This document shows, piece after piece, positions 1-7,871 of a stretch of DNA of 16,617 nucleotides. This stretch comes from UBA7374 sp965660635 (GTDB taxonomy: Bacteria; Verrucomicrobiota; Verrucomicrobiia; Opitutales; Coraliomargaritaceae), in the NCBI GenBank assembly GCA_965660635.1, contig CBFIAS010000038.1, forward strand, positions 1-16,617, given 5' to 3'. The notes beneath the pieces were generated by a model. It was not told the origin of the DNA and made no database searches. It saw only the letters and a list, made by a program, of their open reading frames with translations. How positions within the stretch are numbered: the stretch's first letter is position 1; each line of letters opens with the position of its first letter. The position numbers and the translations under genes are program-made.

Positions 1-21
1 GCTTTTAGTGGCCGGGGGAGA

Positions 22-1995
22 TCACCAACTGTTACGGGCGACGCGGAGGGTCTCGTAGCGGGCTGGGTCGATCTCCTGGACAAAGCGGCTGGGGTTGAGG
101 CGCATGACGCTGTTGCCCTTCTGGTTGAGGAGTGGATAACCGAGGTAGAGTTCTTCCTGGGCGCGGGTCACGGCGACATAGAAGAGGCGCCGCTCCTCCT
201 CGACGTCGCCTTCATCGATGGCGCGCTGGAGGGGGAAGAGGCCGTCGGCCAGGCCGATGACAAAGACCACGGGAAATTCGAGGCCCTTGGCCTGATGGAT
301 GGTGGTGAGGCGCAGGCAGTGCTTCTGCTCTTCCGGGCTTCGCTCGTTGCTCTCGGAGGCGAGGAGGACGAGCTGGGCGAGCAGTTCCTCCATCGTCTGG
401 TAACGTTTGGCGAAGCTGATGAGTGACTGCAGGTCGTCCTCGCGCTCGGCCCAGTTAGGATAGAGTTCCCGGATGTAGGTGCCATACCAGCCATCGAGGG
501 CGAGCTGGACGACGTCATCGGGCGGGGAGCCGGTCAAGGCCTGGGCAACTTCCCGGAGGGTCTCAGCCAGGGAGGGCCATTCTTCCCGGGCGTTGGCTGG
601 GACTTTTTTGAGGACTTCGGGGTCGCCGAGGACATCGCAGAAGTTCTTCTCGTTCTTTTCGGCGAGTTGGCGGGCGAAGTTGTGGATGCGCTCGGCGCTC
701 TTCGGGCCGATCTTAGGGAGGAGGGTGGTGAAGCGGGTGAAGGCGGCCAGGTCGGCCGGGTTGGAGGCGAAGCGCAGTTGCGCGCTGAAGTCCTTGACGT
801 GGGCCTGCTCAAAGAAGCGCACGCCGCTGGTGATCTGGTAGTCGATGTTGTGGCGGGACAACTCCATCTGCAGTTCCATGGCGTGGTAGTGGGCGCGGTA
901 GAGCACGGCGATGTCGGACAGGCTTCGGCCCTCGTCAACCAGTGCGCTGATGCGCTGGAGGATGAAGGCGGCCTGCGCGCGGGTGTCCATAACGGGCACG
1001 AAGTAGGGCTTCTCTCCATCAGGGCGCACCGGGCGGAGTTCCTTGAAGTAGCCCTTTCCGGCGGGCTGGTTGCCCAGCACGGAGTTGGCGAAGTCAAGGA
1101 TCTGCGGGGAACTGCGGTAGTTGGTCTCGATCTTGTGGACCGTGGTGCCGGGGTGCCGCTCGTTGAAGCGCATGATGTTCTCGAAGTCGGCTCCGCGCCA
1201 GGTGTAGATGCACTGGGCATCGTCGCCCACGGCCATGACCTGGTGGTGGACGGCGATCGCGTCGACGATTTCCGACTGCAGCCGGTTGGTGTCCTGGAAC
1301 TCATCAACGAGAATGTGACGGAAGCGCTCCTGGTAGAGGGCGGCTACATCGGGGTGTTCCCGGAGGAGCTTGAGCAGGTGTTCGAGCAAGTCGTCGTAGT
1401 CGGCCACCTGTTGTTCCAGCTTCATCTTCTGGTAGGTAGTAAAGATCTCAGCGATCTTCCCGGCCAGTCCTTCGAGGAAGGGGAACTCGTCCTCTGCCAG
1501 TTGAAGCACGGCAGTGCGGGTGTTGCGGGCATAGCTGATGCGGTTGGCGAGGTACTTGGGCTTTGGGTAGTGCTTGGTCTTGATGAACTTCGGGTCGACC
1601 TGCTGGATAGCGTTCTTCAGGATGGACTCGGCTTCCCCCTCGTCGAGGATGGTGTAGTGGCGCTTCAGGCCGATCTTTTCCCCGTGCACGCGTAGGATGC
1701 GCTGGGCGATGCTGTGGAAGGTGCCGCCCCAGAGCTGGCGTCGGGAGATGCCGGTGAGATCCTCGACCCGCTCCAGCATTTCCCCGGCGGCTTTATTGGT
1801 AAAGGTGAGAAGGAGAATCTCGCCCGGCTGCACGCCCTTGTGCAGGAGGTAGGCCACCCGGTAGGTGAGTGTGCGGGTCTTGCCTGATCCGGCGCCGGCG
1901 AGGACGAGGTTGGGGCCGGGCTCGGCGGTCACGGCAGCGTATTGCTCGTCGTTCAACTCGGCGCGGAAGTCGATAGGCGCAAAGGCGGGATTCAT
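22..1995 (-). CDS. UvrD/PcrA/Rep-family superfamily 1 DNA helicase
   Basis: An ATP-dependent 3'-5' DNA helicase of superfamily 1A, acting in the cytoplasm in DNA repair or replication restart. From the chosen start the protein is 657 residues. Visible motifs in order: Walker A AGAGSGKT at 33-40, motif Ia LTFTNKAAGEM at about 63-73, Walker B DEFQDTN at 231-237, motif III VGDDAQCIYTWRGAD at 256-270, motif IV NYRSSPQIL from 292, motif V TIHQAKGLEF from about 565, and motif VI YVAVTRAQ at 606-613. The frame stays open upstream to 2112, but those 39 extra residues look like non-coding sequence and would overlap the divergent isochorismate synthase start, so I start at the ATG before NPAFAPIDFRAELNDEQ. 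It is slightly shorter than typical PcrA/UvrD (about 720) and lacks their longer C-terminal tail. Which of the paralogues UvrD, PcrA or Rep it represents cannot be decided here. Confidence 0.95.
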   Translation of the reverse strand: MNPAFAPIDFRAELNDEQYAAVTAEPGPNLVLAGAGSGKTRTLTYRVAYLLHKGVQPGEILLLTFTNKAAGEMLERVEDLTGISRRQLWGGTFHSIAQRILRVHGEKIGLKRHYTILDEGEAESILKNAIQQVDPKFIKTKHYPKPKYLANRISYARNTRTAVLQLAEDEFPFLEGLAGKIAEIFTTYQKMKLEQQVADYDDLLEHLLKLLREHPDVAALYQERFRHILVDEFQDTNRLQSEIVDAIAVHHQVMAVGDDAQCIYTWRGADFENIMRFNERHPGTTVHKIETNYRSSPQILDFANSVLGNQPAGKGYFKELRPVRPDGEKPYFVPVMDTRAQAAFILQRISALVDEGRSLSDIAVLYRAHYHAMELQMELSRHNIDYQITSGVRFFEQAHVKDFSAQLRFASNPADLAAFTRFTTLLPKIGPKSAERIHNFARQLAEKNEKNFCDVLGDPEVLKKVPANAREEWPSLAETLREVAQALTGSPPDDVVQLALDGWYGTYIRELYPNWAEREDDLQSLISFAKRYQTMEELLAQLVLLASESNERSPEEQKHCLRLTTIHQAKGLEFPVVFVIGLADGLFPLQRAIDEGDVEEERRLFYVAVTRAQEELYLGYPLLNQKGNSVMRLNPSRFVQEIDPARYETLRVARNSW

Positions 1996-2102
1996 CCTAC
2001 TAGGGCTGATCGCGGAGTGGCTCCGGGGCAAACGGAAAAGCATCCGGCCAGCTCTTTGCAATTGCTGTTGCGGTTTCGCCGGGGCCGGGTTCCATACGGG
2101 GC

Positions 2103-3527
2103 ATGCAGACAATTCCTCCGCAAATGCTGCCGGGCCGTGACAAAGCCAGCCTGCTTGCCTTCCTTGCTGGATGCCGGGAGGAGGCCCGGCGCAAGGAGCG
2201 TTTTCAACTGGCCAGTATCTCGCTGGCGGTGCCGCACATTTCCCCGTTGGCCGTCCTGCAATCGATCTACGAGCCGGAAGAACTGCATTTCTACGTCGAG
2301 CGTGGGGCCGATGACGAGGCGGTGGCCGGGGCCGAGGCAGTGGTGGAGGGCCGCTTCTCCGGGCCGGAACGCTTTACCCGGTGCAAAGCCTTCGCTCAGG
2401 ACGTCCTCGAGAACAGTATCGTAATCGGCGATTTGGAGGAGCCCTTTGCCGGGCCGCATTTCTTCACTGCGTTCTCTTTCGACGACGAGGCGCCGCAAGG
2501 CTCGGCCTTTGCGCCGGCCACCATCTTTGTCCCCCGCTGGCAGGTCTCCCGCTCCGGTGGAAAGTATGGCGCGGTGGCCAACATTCGCGTCGATCCCGAT
2601 TGTGACCTCGAACAGGCCGTCGAGCGGGTATGGGCGGCCTACGAGAAATTCACCGCCTTCGATTATCCGGAAGGCTCGCCGGAATCGCAGGAGACCCGTT
2701 CGGCTGGAGCAGTTGAGCGCTTGGAGCGGCCCCGCGGGGAGTATGAGTCGGCGGTTCAATCGGCCTTGGAAAAGATCAGGCAGGGTGCCTTCGAGAAGAT
2801 CGTTCTGGCCCGTGATGTTGAGTTGCGGGCCGGGCAGCCTTGGCAACCTCTGGAAACGCTCAACCGCCTGCGCGAAAAATTCGGTGCCTGCTTCACTTTT
2901 TCCTTCGGCGGCGGAAACTCGACCAGCTTTATCGGAGCCACTCCGGAGCGGCTCTTGCGCGTGCAGGACGGCCACTTGTGGACCGAGGCGATTGCCGGAT
3001 CCGCCCCCCGCAGTGGATCTGCCCGGGAAGATGCCCGCCATGCCCGCGACTTGTTGGAGAGTGCAAAGGATCGCCATGAGCACGCCTGTGTCCGGGATTC
3101 CATTCTCCGTCGCCTGGCGGCCTGCGGGCTGGAGGGCCGGGCCGATCCCTCGCCCGGTTTGCTCCCCCTGGCCAATGTCCAGCACCTGCGCACCGGGATC
3201 GAGGCGGAGGTCGATGCTTCCGTGCACCTGCTGGACATCGTCGCCGAATTACACCCGACCCCGGCAGTGGGCGGCACACCGCGGGAAGCCGCCGTTCCAG
3301 AAATTATGAATTTGGAGAAGATCGACCGCGGCCTCTACGCCGGAGTCATTGGCTGGTTCAACCACCGCAATGAGGGAGAGATGATCGTCGGCCTGCGCTC
3401 GGCACTGATCGAGGGCTGCAGCGCCCGGCTCTTTGCCGGGGCCGGGATCGTGGATGGCTCCGAGCCAGCCCGCGAATACCGCGAGACCGCGATCAAACTC
3501 AGCGCCCTGCTCGATGTGCTGGAGTGA
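2103..3527 (+). CDS. menF: Isochorismate synthase (MenF/EntC family)
   Basis: Converts chorismate to isochorismate, the first committed step towards menaquinone (or a catechol siderophore). The protein is 474 residues, with the C-terminal chorismate-binding domain at about 215-474. Aligning by spacing to E. coli MenF (K190, E240, E284, E416) puts the general base at K232 (FEKIVLAR), the general acid at E282 (GATPER), and the Mg ligands at E326 (KDRHEH) and E458 (REYRE). All are present, so the enzyme should be active. Other family signatures are TEAIAGSAPR, HPTPAVGGTP and DRGLYAGVIGW. The ATG at 2103 has only a weak purine stretch before it, and no better in-frame start is seen. No other men or siderophore gene lies within the window, so the menaquinone role is inferred from the family. 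The stop codon is embedded in the first unit of a short-repeat tract. Confidence 0.93.
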   Translation: MQTIPPQMLPGRDKASLLAFLAGCREEARRKERFQLASISLAVPHISPLAVLQSIYEPEELHFYVERGADDEAVAGAEAVVEGRFSGPERFTRCKAFAQDVLENSIVIGDLEEPFAGPHFFTAFSFDDEAPQGSAFAPATIFVPRWQVSRSGGKYGAVANIRVDPDCDLEQAVERVWAAYEKFTAFDYPEGSPESQETRSAGAVERLERPRGEYESAVQSALEKIRQGAFEKIVLARDVELRAGQPWQPLETLNRLREKFGACFTFSFGGGNSTSFIGATPERLLRVQDGHLWTEAIAGSAPRSGSAREDARHARDLLESAKDRHEHACVRDSILRRLAACGLEGRADPSPGLLPLANVQHLRTGIEAEVDASVHLLDIVAELHPTPAVGGTPREAAVPEIMNLEKIDRGLYAGVIGWFNHRNEGEMIVGLRSALIEGCSARLFAGAGIVDGSEPAREYRETAIKLSALLDVLE

Positions 3528-3913
<386 letters not shown>

Positions 3914-3916
<3 letters not shown>

Positions 3917-4381
3917 GCGTTTCGCGCGGACCTTTTGTTTCTTCGCGGTCTTTTTTGCCGCCTTCTTCCTCGGCTTGGAACTTTCTTCGTAGAAGGAGAC
4001 GGAGGGAAGGGTTAGCATGCCGTGTGGGCCACGGGCGGTGACGCTGGTAATCATTTCACGGGCCGCCCCGTACAGCATGGAGGCTCCGGTAATACGGACG
4101 AGGCGCCCGGGATCGTGTGCATACTGCTTGTGCACTTCGTATATACCACGAGCAAGGATACAGCCGGAGTAGGGAGGTGGTTTCTGCCCCTCGACGGCGG
4201 TGAGCTTGATTTGCAAATAGACGCACCACTGTAGCGGGTTGTCCTTCACGGGGGTTACTTGGCGCTTGATATCGAGATCGCCAAAGTCATGGTCGTGACC
4301 GGTGCTGGCCTGCAAGTTGACCTCCCAGAAGTCCTGGGAGAGTACGGAGATGGGAGAGGGGTTAAGCGGCGTCTTCGGCAT
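3914..4381 (-). CDS. SecB-like chaperone, third gene of a TAC operon
   Basis: A small protein (155 residues from the ATG) resembling SecB and the solitary SecB-like chaperones of toxin-antitoxin-chaperone systems, such as Rv1957 of Mycobacterium tuberculosis. The strongest signature is near the C-terminus: ITGASMLYGAAREMITSVTARG followed by LTLPSVSFYEE, matching the SecB pattern LFPYARE...TRGG...L.PVNF. The beta-rich middle (IKRQV...CVYLQIKLTAVEG...YSGCILARGIYEV) also fits. Residues 136-155 form a tail almost entirely of Lys, Arg and Ala, unusual for SecB, whose own tail binds SecA. By family knowledge it would bind the antitoxin and protect it from degradation and aggregation. The start overlaps the antitoxin end by 20 bases. 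An alternative GTG at 4402 would add seven residues. Neither start has a clear ribosome-binding site, which fits translational coupling. Confidence 0.75.
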
Positions 4382-4805
4382 CGCGGTCGGCGGGCTTGTC
4401 ACGGCCCAGTTTCGGGGTGAGCGCGTGTGGGACTTTCTTCATGCCGGATTCGTCTCCAAAGTTGATACTCTGTTTGCCGGCACGCTGGCTGATATAGGTC
4501 AGCCATTTGACCTTGTTGCCTTGGGGCACGAAAGTCTGTGCGAGATCGGCACCGGCGGCACGTCCGGCGCGAACAAGAGTATCGATGGTGAGATTGCTGT
4601 CGCCGCTGAGCATTTTGGTGATGCGGGAAGGCGGGACATCCATGCGTTTCGCGAGTTCGGAACGGTTGATGCTCTCGCGCTTCATGAATTGGAGCAGCTC
4701 TTCAACAATGGTCAGCTTGCGGTAGACCACTTCCTGCTCGAGGTCGAGTGGTTCGGCAAAGGCCTGGGCCAAGGAACTTTTGGTTTTTCTGCGAATTATC
4801 TTCAT
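4362..4805 (-). CDS. HigA-like XRE-family antitoxin with C-terminal extension
   Basis: A 147-residue antitoxin, second gene of the operon. Residues about 32-85 form an XRE helix-turn-helix (IVEELLQFMKRESINRSELAKRMDVPPSRITKMLSG, then NLTIDTLVRAGRAAG), which should bind DNA and repress the operon. Residues about 96-147 are an extra tail beginning KVKWLTYI and ending in a charged, probably disordered stretch. In mycobacterial TAC systems such a tail (the chaperone-addiction region, with key aromatic residues) makes the antitoxin dependent on the SecB-like chaperone; W101 and Y104 are candidates for that role. The ATG overlaps the toxin stop as ATGA, and GGAG lies 7 bases upstream, which selects this start over longer in-frame extensions. 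Its end overlaps the chaperone gene. Confidence 0.85.
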   Translation of the reverse strand: MKIIRRKTKSSLAQAFAEPLDLEQEVVYRKLTIVEELLQFMKRESINRSELAKRMDVPPSRITKMLSGDSNLTIDTLVRAGRAAGADLAQTFVPQGNKVKWLTYISQRAGKQSINFGDESGMKKVPHALTPKLGRDKPADRDAEDAA

Positions 4806-5238
4806 AGGTCTTCTCCGTCTAAATACAGGGTAGTGGATGGTTCGAGTTTCGCGGCGAGATATTCTGCCTTCCGGCCTTTCGCTTTCACGATGTCTATGCT
4901 CTGTGCTTTCGAAGTATTTTTTATGCCGCCATTGGTGCAAAGGATGAGTTGCTCCTCACCCTCGATCTCGTCGTAAAACGCATAAAGCCGGTCGCCCTTG
5001 CGTTTGAATTCGAAAATTCCATCGCCTACGTGGCGGAATGTGACCTGGTTCTCATAGGTTTCGTAGTCAGAAATCGTTTTGATGCGTGTCTTGAGAGCTT
5101 GAAGCGGTTGACATCATCTTTGAGTCGTTTTTGCAGGAATTCAGCGGCCGGGTCGTCGCCATTGATTGCCAAAGTGACAACTCGCCGACACTCTCCAACG
5201 TGTAGCGTTTTAAGAGTGATGTCAATTCTTGGTTTCAC
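4802..5238 (-). pseudogene. RelE/HigB-like toxin gene with a one-base frameshift
   Basis: The first gene of the TAC operon reads in two frames. The first frame from the GTG at 5238 gives 47 residues ending DDVNRFK at 5098. It then turns into unrelated sequence with a stop at 5026. The adjacent frame from 5098 to 4802 gives 98 residues beginning ALKTRIKTISDYETYENQ, including FEFKRKGDRLYAFYDE and LILCTNGGIKN, typical of the RelE/ParE or Gp49-like HigB fold. One additional base near 5098 would join them into a 145-residue protein (RFK-ALKTR). As it stands the toxin is probably inactive, unless the base is a sequencing or assembly error. No slippery heptamer for programmed frameshifting is evident. 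The second frame ends in ATGA overlapping the antitoxin. The GTG start is preceded directly by a stop codon and has no good ribosome-binding site. Confidence 0.75.
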
Positions 5239-5250
5239 TTATATGTGAAA
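5233..5250. promoter_or_regulatory. Palindromic operator candidate of the TAC operon
   Basis: TTTCAC and GTGAAA arms flank a 6-base AT centre, TTATAT on the plus strand. The palindrome covers the toxin's GTG start codon. HigA-type antitoxins repress their own operons through such palindromes, so this is a likely binding site. The sequence shows the palindrome; the function is inferred. Confidence 0.5.
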
Positions 5251-5279
5251 TTTCTTGCTTTACCGGTATGGCAAAAATA

Positions 5280-5308
5280 ATTTAAATAACTTAATTGTAC
5301 ATAGGCAA
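5280..5308 (-). promoter_or_regulatory. Possible sigma70-like promoter of the TAC operon
   Basis: On the minus strand, TTGCCT (5303-5308) and TTAAAT (5280-5285) are separated by 17 bases. Each matches four of six consensus positions. They lie in AT-rich DNA about 30 bases before the palindrome. The match is weak and rests on position. Confidence 0.25.
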
Positions 5309-5405
5309 TAATGCCAATAGGAATAACCTGTTTTTCACTGCCCCCCTGCATTCGCCGCATGCACTACCGGATCGCCCGTTGCGCGAAGGATCACGAAGCA
5401 CGGGT

Positions 5406-5426
5406 GAACGTCGAACGTCGAACGTC
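5406..5426. repeat. Three perfect tandem GAACGTC units
   Basis: GAACGTC is repeated three times without change, then runs into GAAGGAGGGATGAGG. The units match those at 3526-3589, which are also followed by a purine-rich stretch, so the two tracts are direct-repeat boundaries of the TAC island. Confidence 0.8.
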
Positions 5427-5481
5427 GAAGGAGGGATGAGGTATTACAAACCGGACCACCCAGGCGGGTTGAAGTCCCGGC

Positions 5482-5509
5482 AAAAAAAGACCGGACATTT
5501 TCGTCCGGT
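5482..5509 (-). terminator. Rho-independent terminator of tRNA-Leu
   Basis: On the minus strand a stem ACCGGAC / GTCCGGT with a 6-base loop (5490-5509) is followed by C and then seven T residues. It begins directly after the 3' CCA of the tRNA. Confidence 0.85.
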
Positions 5510-5511
5510 GC

Positions 5512-5601
<90 letters not shown>

Positions 5602-5806
5602 CAGTAAACCTTTAACATAAGTTAATGGAAGCCGTGTATAGTTAGTACTGTAAACTGCCGGATCAACCCAAAAATCGCTTAAGTTACAGTTTGCTAAAAT
5701 AACCTCCTCTCCCTTTAAATGTGCGTGACCTTTCTGATTTGCATTTACAATATGCTTACAATTTCCCGCGCATGCCATTTCGGCTGGCGCGTTATCTACC
5801 AGTCCC

Positions 5807-7861
5807 ATGTCTGAAAAGCCCACAGAAAATCCGCAGGAGACGAGCGGCCTGAGTGTCGATCTCTCCGCTCTTTCCGATTTGAGTTTTGGTCCTTCCTGGG
5901 CCGGTGGCAAGCCGGAGCCCAAGGATCGCTACATGGACTACGAGGCGGACGGGCCGCGTCGGGGTGACCGCAGGAAGCGGAGCGGGCCGGGTGGCCGGGA
6001 TCGTCGTTCGGGCGGTAGGCCGCAGCACAAGAGCGGGCCTGGTAATGATTCCGGAGGTGATTCTCCCCGTGGCGGGAGCGGGCCGGGAGGCGGGGATCGT
6101 CCACGTTTCCGCAGGCGGGACGGGGGCGACGAGCGGCGCGGGCCTCGCCAGCGGGAATCGGAGCAGCCCTTTGAGCCGACTGTGAAGGTGGACCTGTATC
6201 CGCAGGATGAGGCGTTTGACGCGCTGGTGGGTCGCTTGACCGCGACGGCGCGAACCTACCAACTCTTCGAGATCGCTCGTTTGATTTTGGAAAAGCCGGA
6301 GCGCTACATCGTGGTGGTGGGGAACAAGCCGAGGGAAGGTGCCGGTGCCGCACCGCTCTATTTCGCGGTGCCGGGGCACCTGCCTTTTGATACCGAGGAG
6401 GCGGCGGTAAACCATGTTTTGACCAACCACTTGGATCATTTCTTTGAGGTTGAAACGGTGGAACTGGAGGCGCCGAAGGGCAACTTCCAGGTGGTCAACC
6501 GTTGCGGATTGACCGGCGAGTTGCTGGGGCCGCCGAACTACCACCGCTACCAGGAGTTTGTGCAGCGCCACTACAACAACCGCATTCAAAACATGTCCTT
6601 CGAGCGCTTCCAGTCGAAGATCGAGACGGTGAAGGAGCAGGAGTCGATCGACGCCTGGATGGAATCCATGAAGAAGGGCGAGCGCTACATCGTGAAGGAG
6701 CGCGCAGAGGGGGAACCGGAAGCGTTTGGGACACTTGAGGAAGTGCGTCTCTTCTTGCTCCAGCATCGCAAGGATAAGGTTGTGAACTCTTCTGATTCGG
6801 TCCGCTTTGCGGGGCGCGATATCGAGCGTATGCCGCGGGGCGACTTGCGCCGTTCAGTTGAGGTCTACTGCGACCAGCAGAAGCGCTTCCCGCTGGATAC
6901 CGCGAACAACCTGCGGGGCCGCCTGCGCCGCCATAATTTCACAGTCTACAAGAAGGGATCCAAGGGCGTTTCTTTCGTCTGCGCGGTAAAGCGCAAGTTC
7001 CGCGACGAGTCGACGGTGTTCTCCGAGTCGATCCAGGGCTTGATCTCCTTTATCGAGGCGAACCAGGAAATCTCCGCTGCCAAGTTGCCGGTGGAATATC
7101 TGGGCATCGACGCTGACAAGCTGGCTGCGGCCACGGCACAGCCACAACCCAGCGCGCCGGAGCCTCCTGCGGAGCCTGTAAATGAAGGGACAGAAGCAAG
7201 CGCGGAAGTGCCCGAGCCGGAGTCTGGTGAAACGCCGGAGCCTGCCGAGGCAGAGGCATCCGCACCCGTTGGGGAAGCGGAAGTTACCGAGGCAGCATCC
7301 GCACCCAAGGAGGTGGAAGTTCCGGAACTTTCCGCAGAGGAAAAGGCGCGCCTGAATACCCTGATGTCTGATCTTCGCTGGCTGGTTCGTGAGGGCTATG
7401 TGACTGAATATGGTGATGGGCGCTTGTTTGCTTCGCCGGTTCAGCCGAAGCCAAAGCCAAAGCCAAAGCCGAAGCCTAAAGTGGAAAAGGCAATTCCGGT
7501 GAAGGTAGAAGTGCCTGCGGAAGAACCGGCAGCTGCTTCTGTTGAAGAAGTATTGCCGGAAGCGGCGCCAGCCGAACTGGTGGAATCTACTGCCCGGGCA
7601 GCCGAACCGGAACCAGCTACTCAGCCTGTGGACGTAGAAACGGCGGATGCGCCGGAACCAGTCGCGGAGGAAGCCGCGGCCGGGATGGAGGAACCAGTCG
7701 CGGAGGAAGCCGTTGCCGGGATGGAGGAACCCGTTGCCGTGCCGGTCGAGCCCGTTTTAGCGGAGGAAGCACCGGAAGAAACTGCAGAGGCAGAGGTAGA
7801 GGTAGAGGCAGCCGACCCGGAAACGGAAACGGATCCGGAACCTGTCAAGGAAAGTCAGTAG
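5807..7861 (+). CDS. Large RGG-rich and Pro/Glu-rich protein of unknown function, possibly RNA-binding
   Basis: I do not recognise a named family. The 684-residue protein has three parts. Residues about 47-118 are rich in Arg, Gly and Asp (RRGDRRKRSGPGGRDRRSGG and similar), resembling RGG boxes that bind RNA. Residues about 122-440 are ordered and well mixed (VDLYPQDEAFDALVGRL, YQLFEIARLILEKPERYIVVVGN, MSFERFQSKIETVKEQESIDAW, RRHNFTVYKKGSKGVSFVCAVKRKF) and probably form conserved domains. Residues 440-684 are acidic, Pro/Ala/Glu-rich and presumably disordered, interrupted by a short helical segment LSAEEKARLNTLMSDLRWLVREGYVTEYGDGRLF (508-541) that looks like a small winged-helix, then a KPKPKPKPKPK run. 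There is no signal peptide or membrane segment, so it is probably cytoplasmic. A role in RNA metabolism is a guess from composition. No clear ribosome-binding site precedes the ATG. Confidence 0.85.
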   Translation: MSEKPTENPQETSGLSVDLSALSDLSFGPSWAGGKPEPKDRYMDYEADGPRRGDRRKRSGPGGRDRRSGGRPQHKSGPGNDSGGDSPRGGSGPGGGDRPRFRRRDGGDERRGPRQRESEQPFEPTVKVDLYPQDEAFDALVGRLTATARTYQLFEIARLILEKPERYIVVVGNKPREGAGAAPLYFAVPGHLPFDTEEAAVNHVLTNHLDHFFEVETVELEAPKGNFQVVNRCGLTGELLGPPNYHRYQEFVQRHYNNRIQNMSFERFQSKIETVKEQESIDAWMESMKKGERYIVKERAEGEPEAFGTLEEVRLFLLQHRKDKVVNSSDSVRFAGRDIERMPRGDLRRSVEVYCDQQKRFPLDTANNLRGRLRRHNFTVYKKGSKGVSFVCAVKRKFRDESTVFSESIQGLISFIEANQEISAAKLPVEYLGIDADKLAAATAQPQPSAPEPPAEPVNEGTEASAEVPEPESGETPEPAEAEASAPVGEAEVTEAASAPKEVEVPELSAEEKARLNTLMSDLRWLVREGYVTEYGDGRLFASPVQPKPKPKPKPKPKVEKAIPVKVEVPAEEPAAASVEEVLPEAAPAELVESTARAAEPEPATQPVDVETADAPEPVAEEAAAGMEEPVAEEAVAGMEEPVAVPVEPVLAEEAPEETAEAEVEVEAADPETETDPEPVKESQ
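7655..7726 (+). repeat. 36-base tandem duplication within the coding sequence
   Basis: Two adjacent 36-base copies encode EPVAEEAAAGME and EPVAEEAVAGME, differing by two bases, and the start of a third follows at 7727. The duplication lies in the disordered acidic tail and keeps the frame. Confidence 0.9.
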
Positions 7862-7871
7862 TCCGGCGGCG

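Noticed and set aside
667..1695. Long plus-strand open frame (342 codons) opposite the helicase gene
   Set aside because: It is the antisense shadow of a GC-rich gene; the translation is Val/Gly/Leu-rich without any family motif, while the minus strand has all the helicase motifs.
1992..3227. Minus-strand open frame of 411 codons opposite isochorismate synthase
   Set aside because: Antisense shadow; the plus-strand frame carries the complete catalytic set of MenF.
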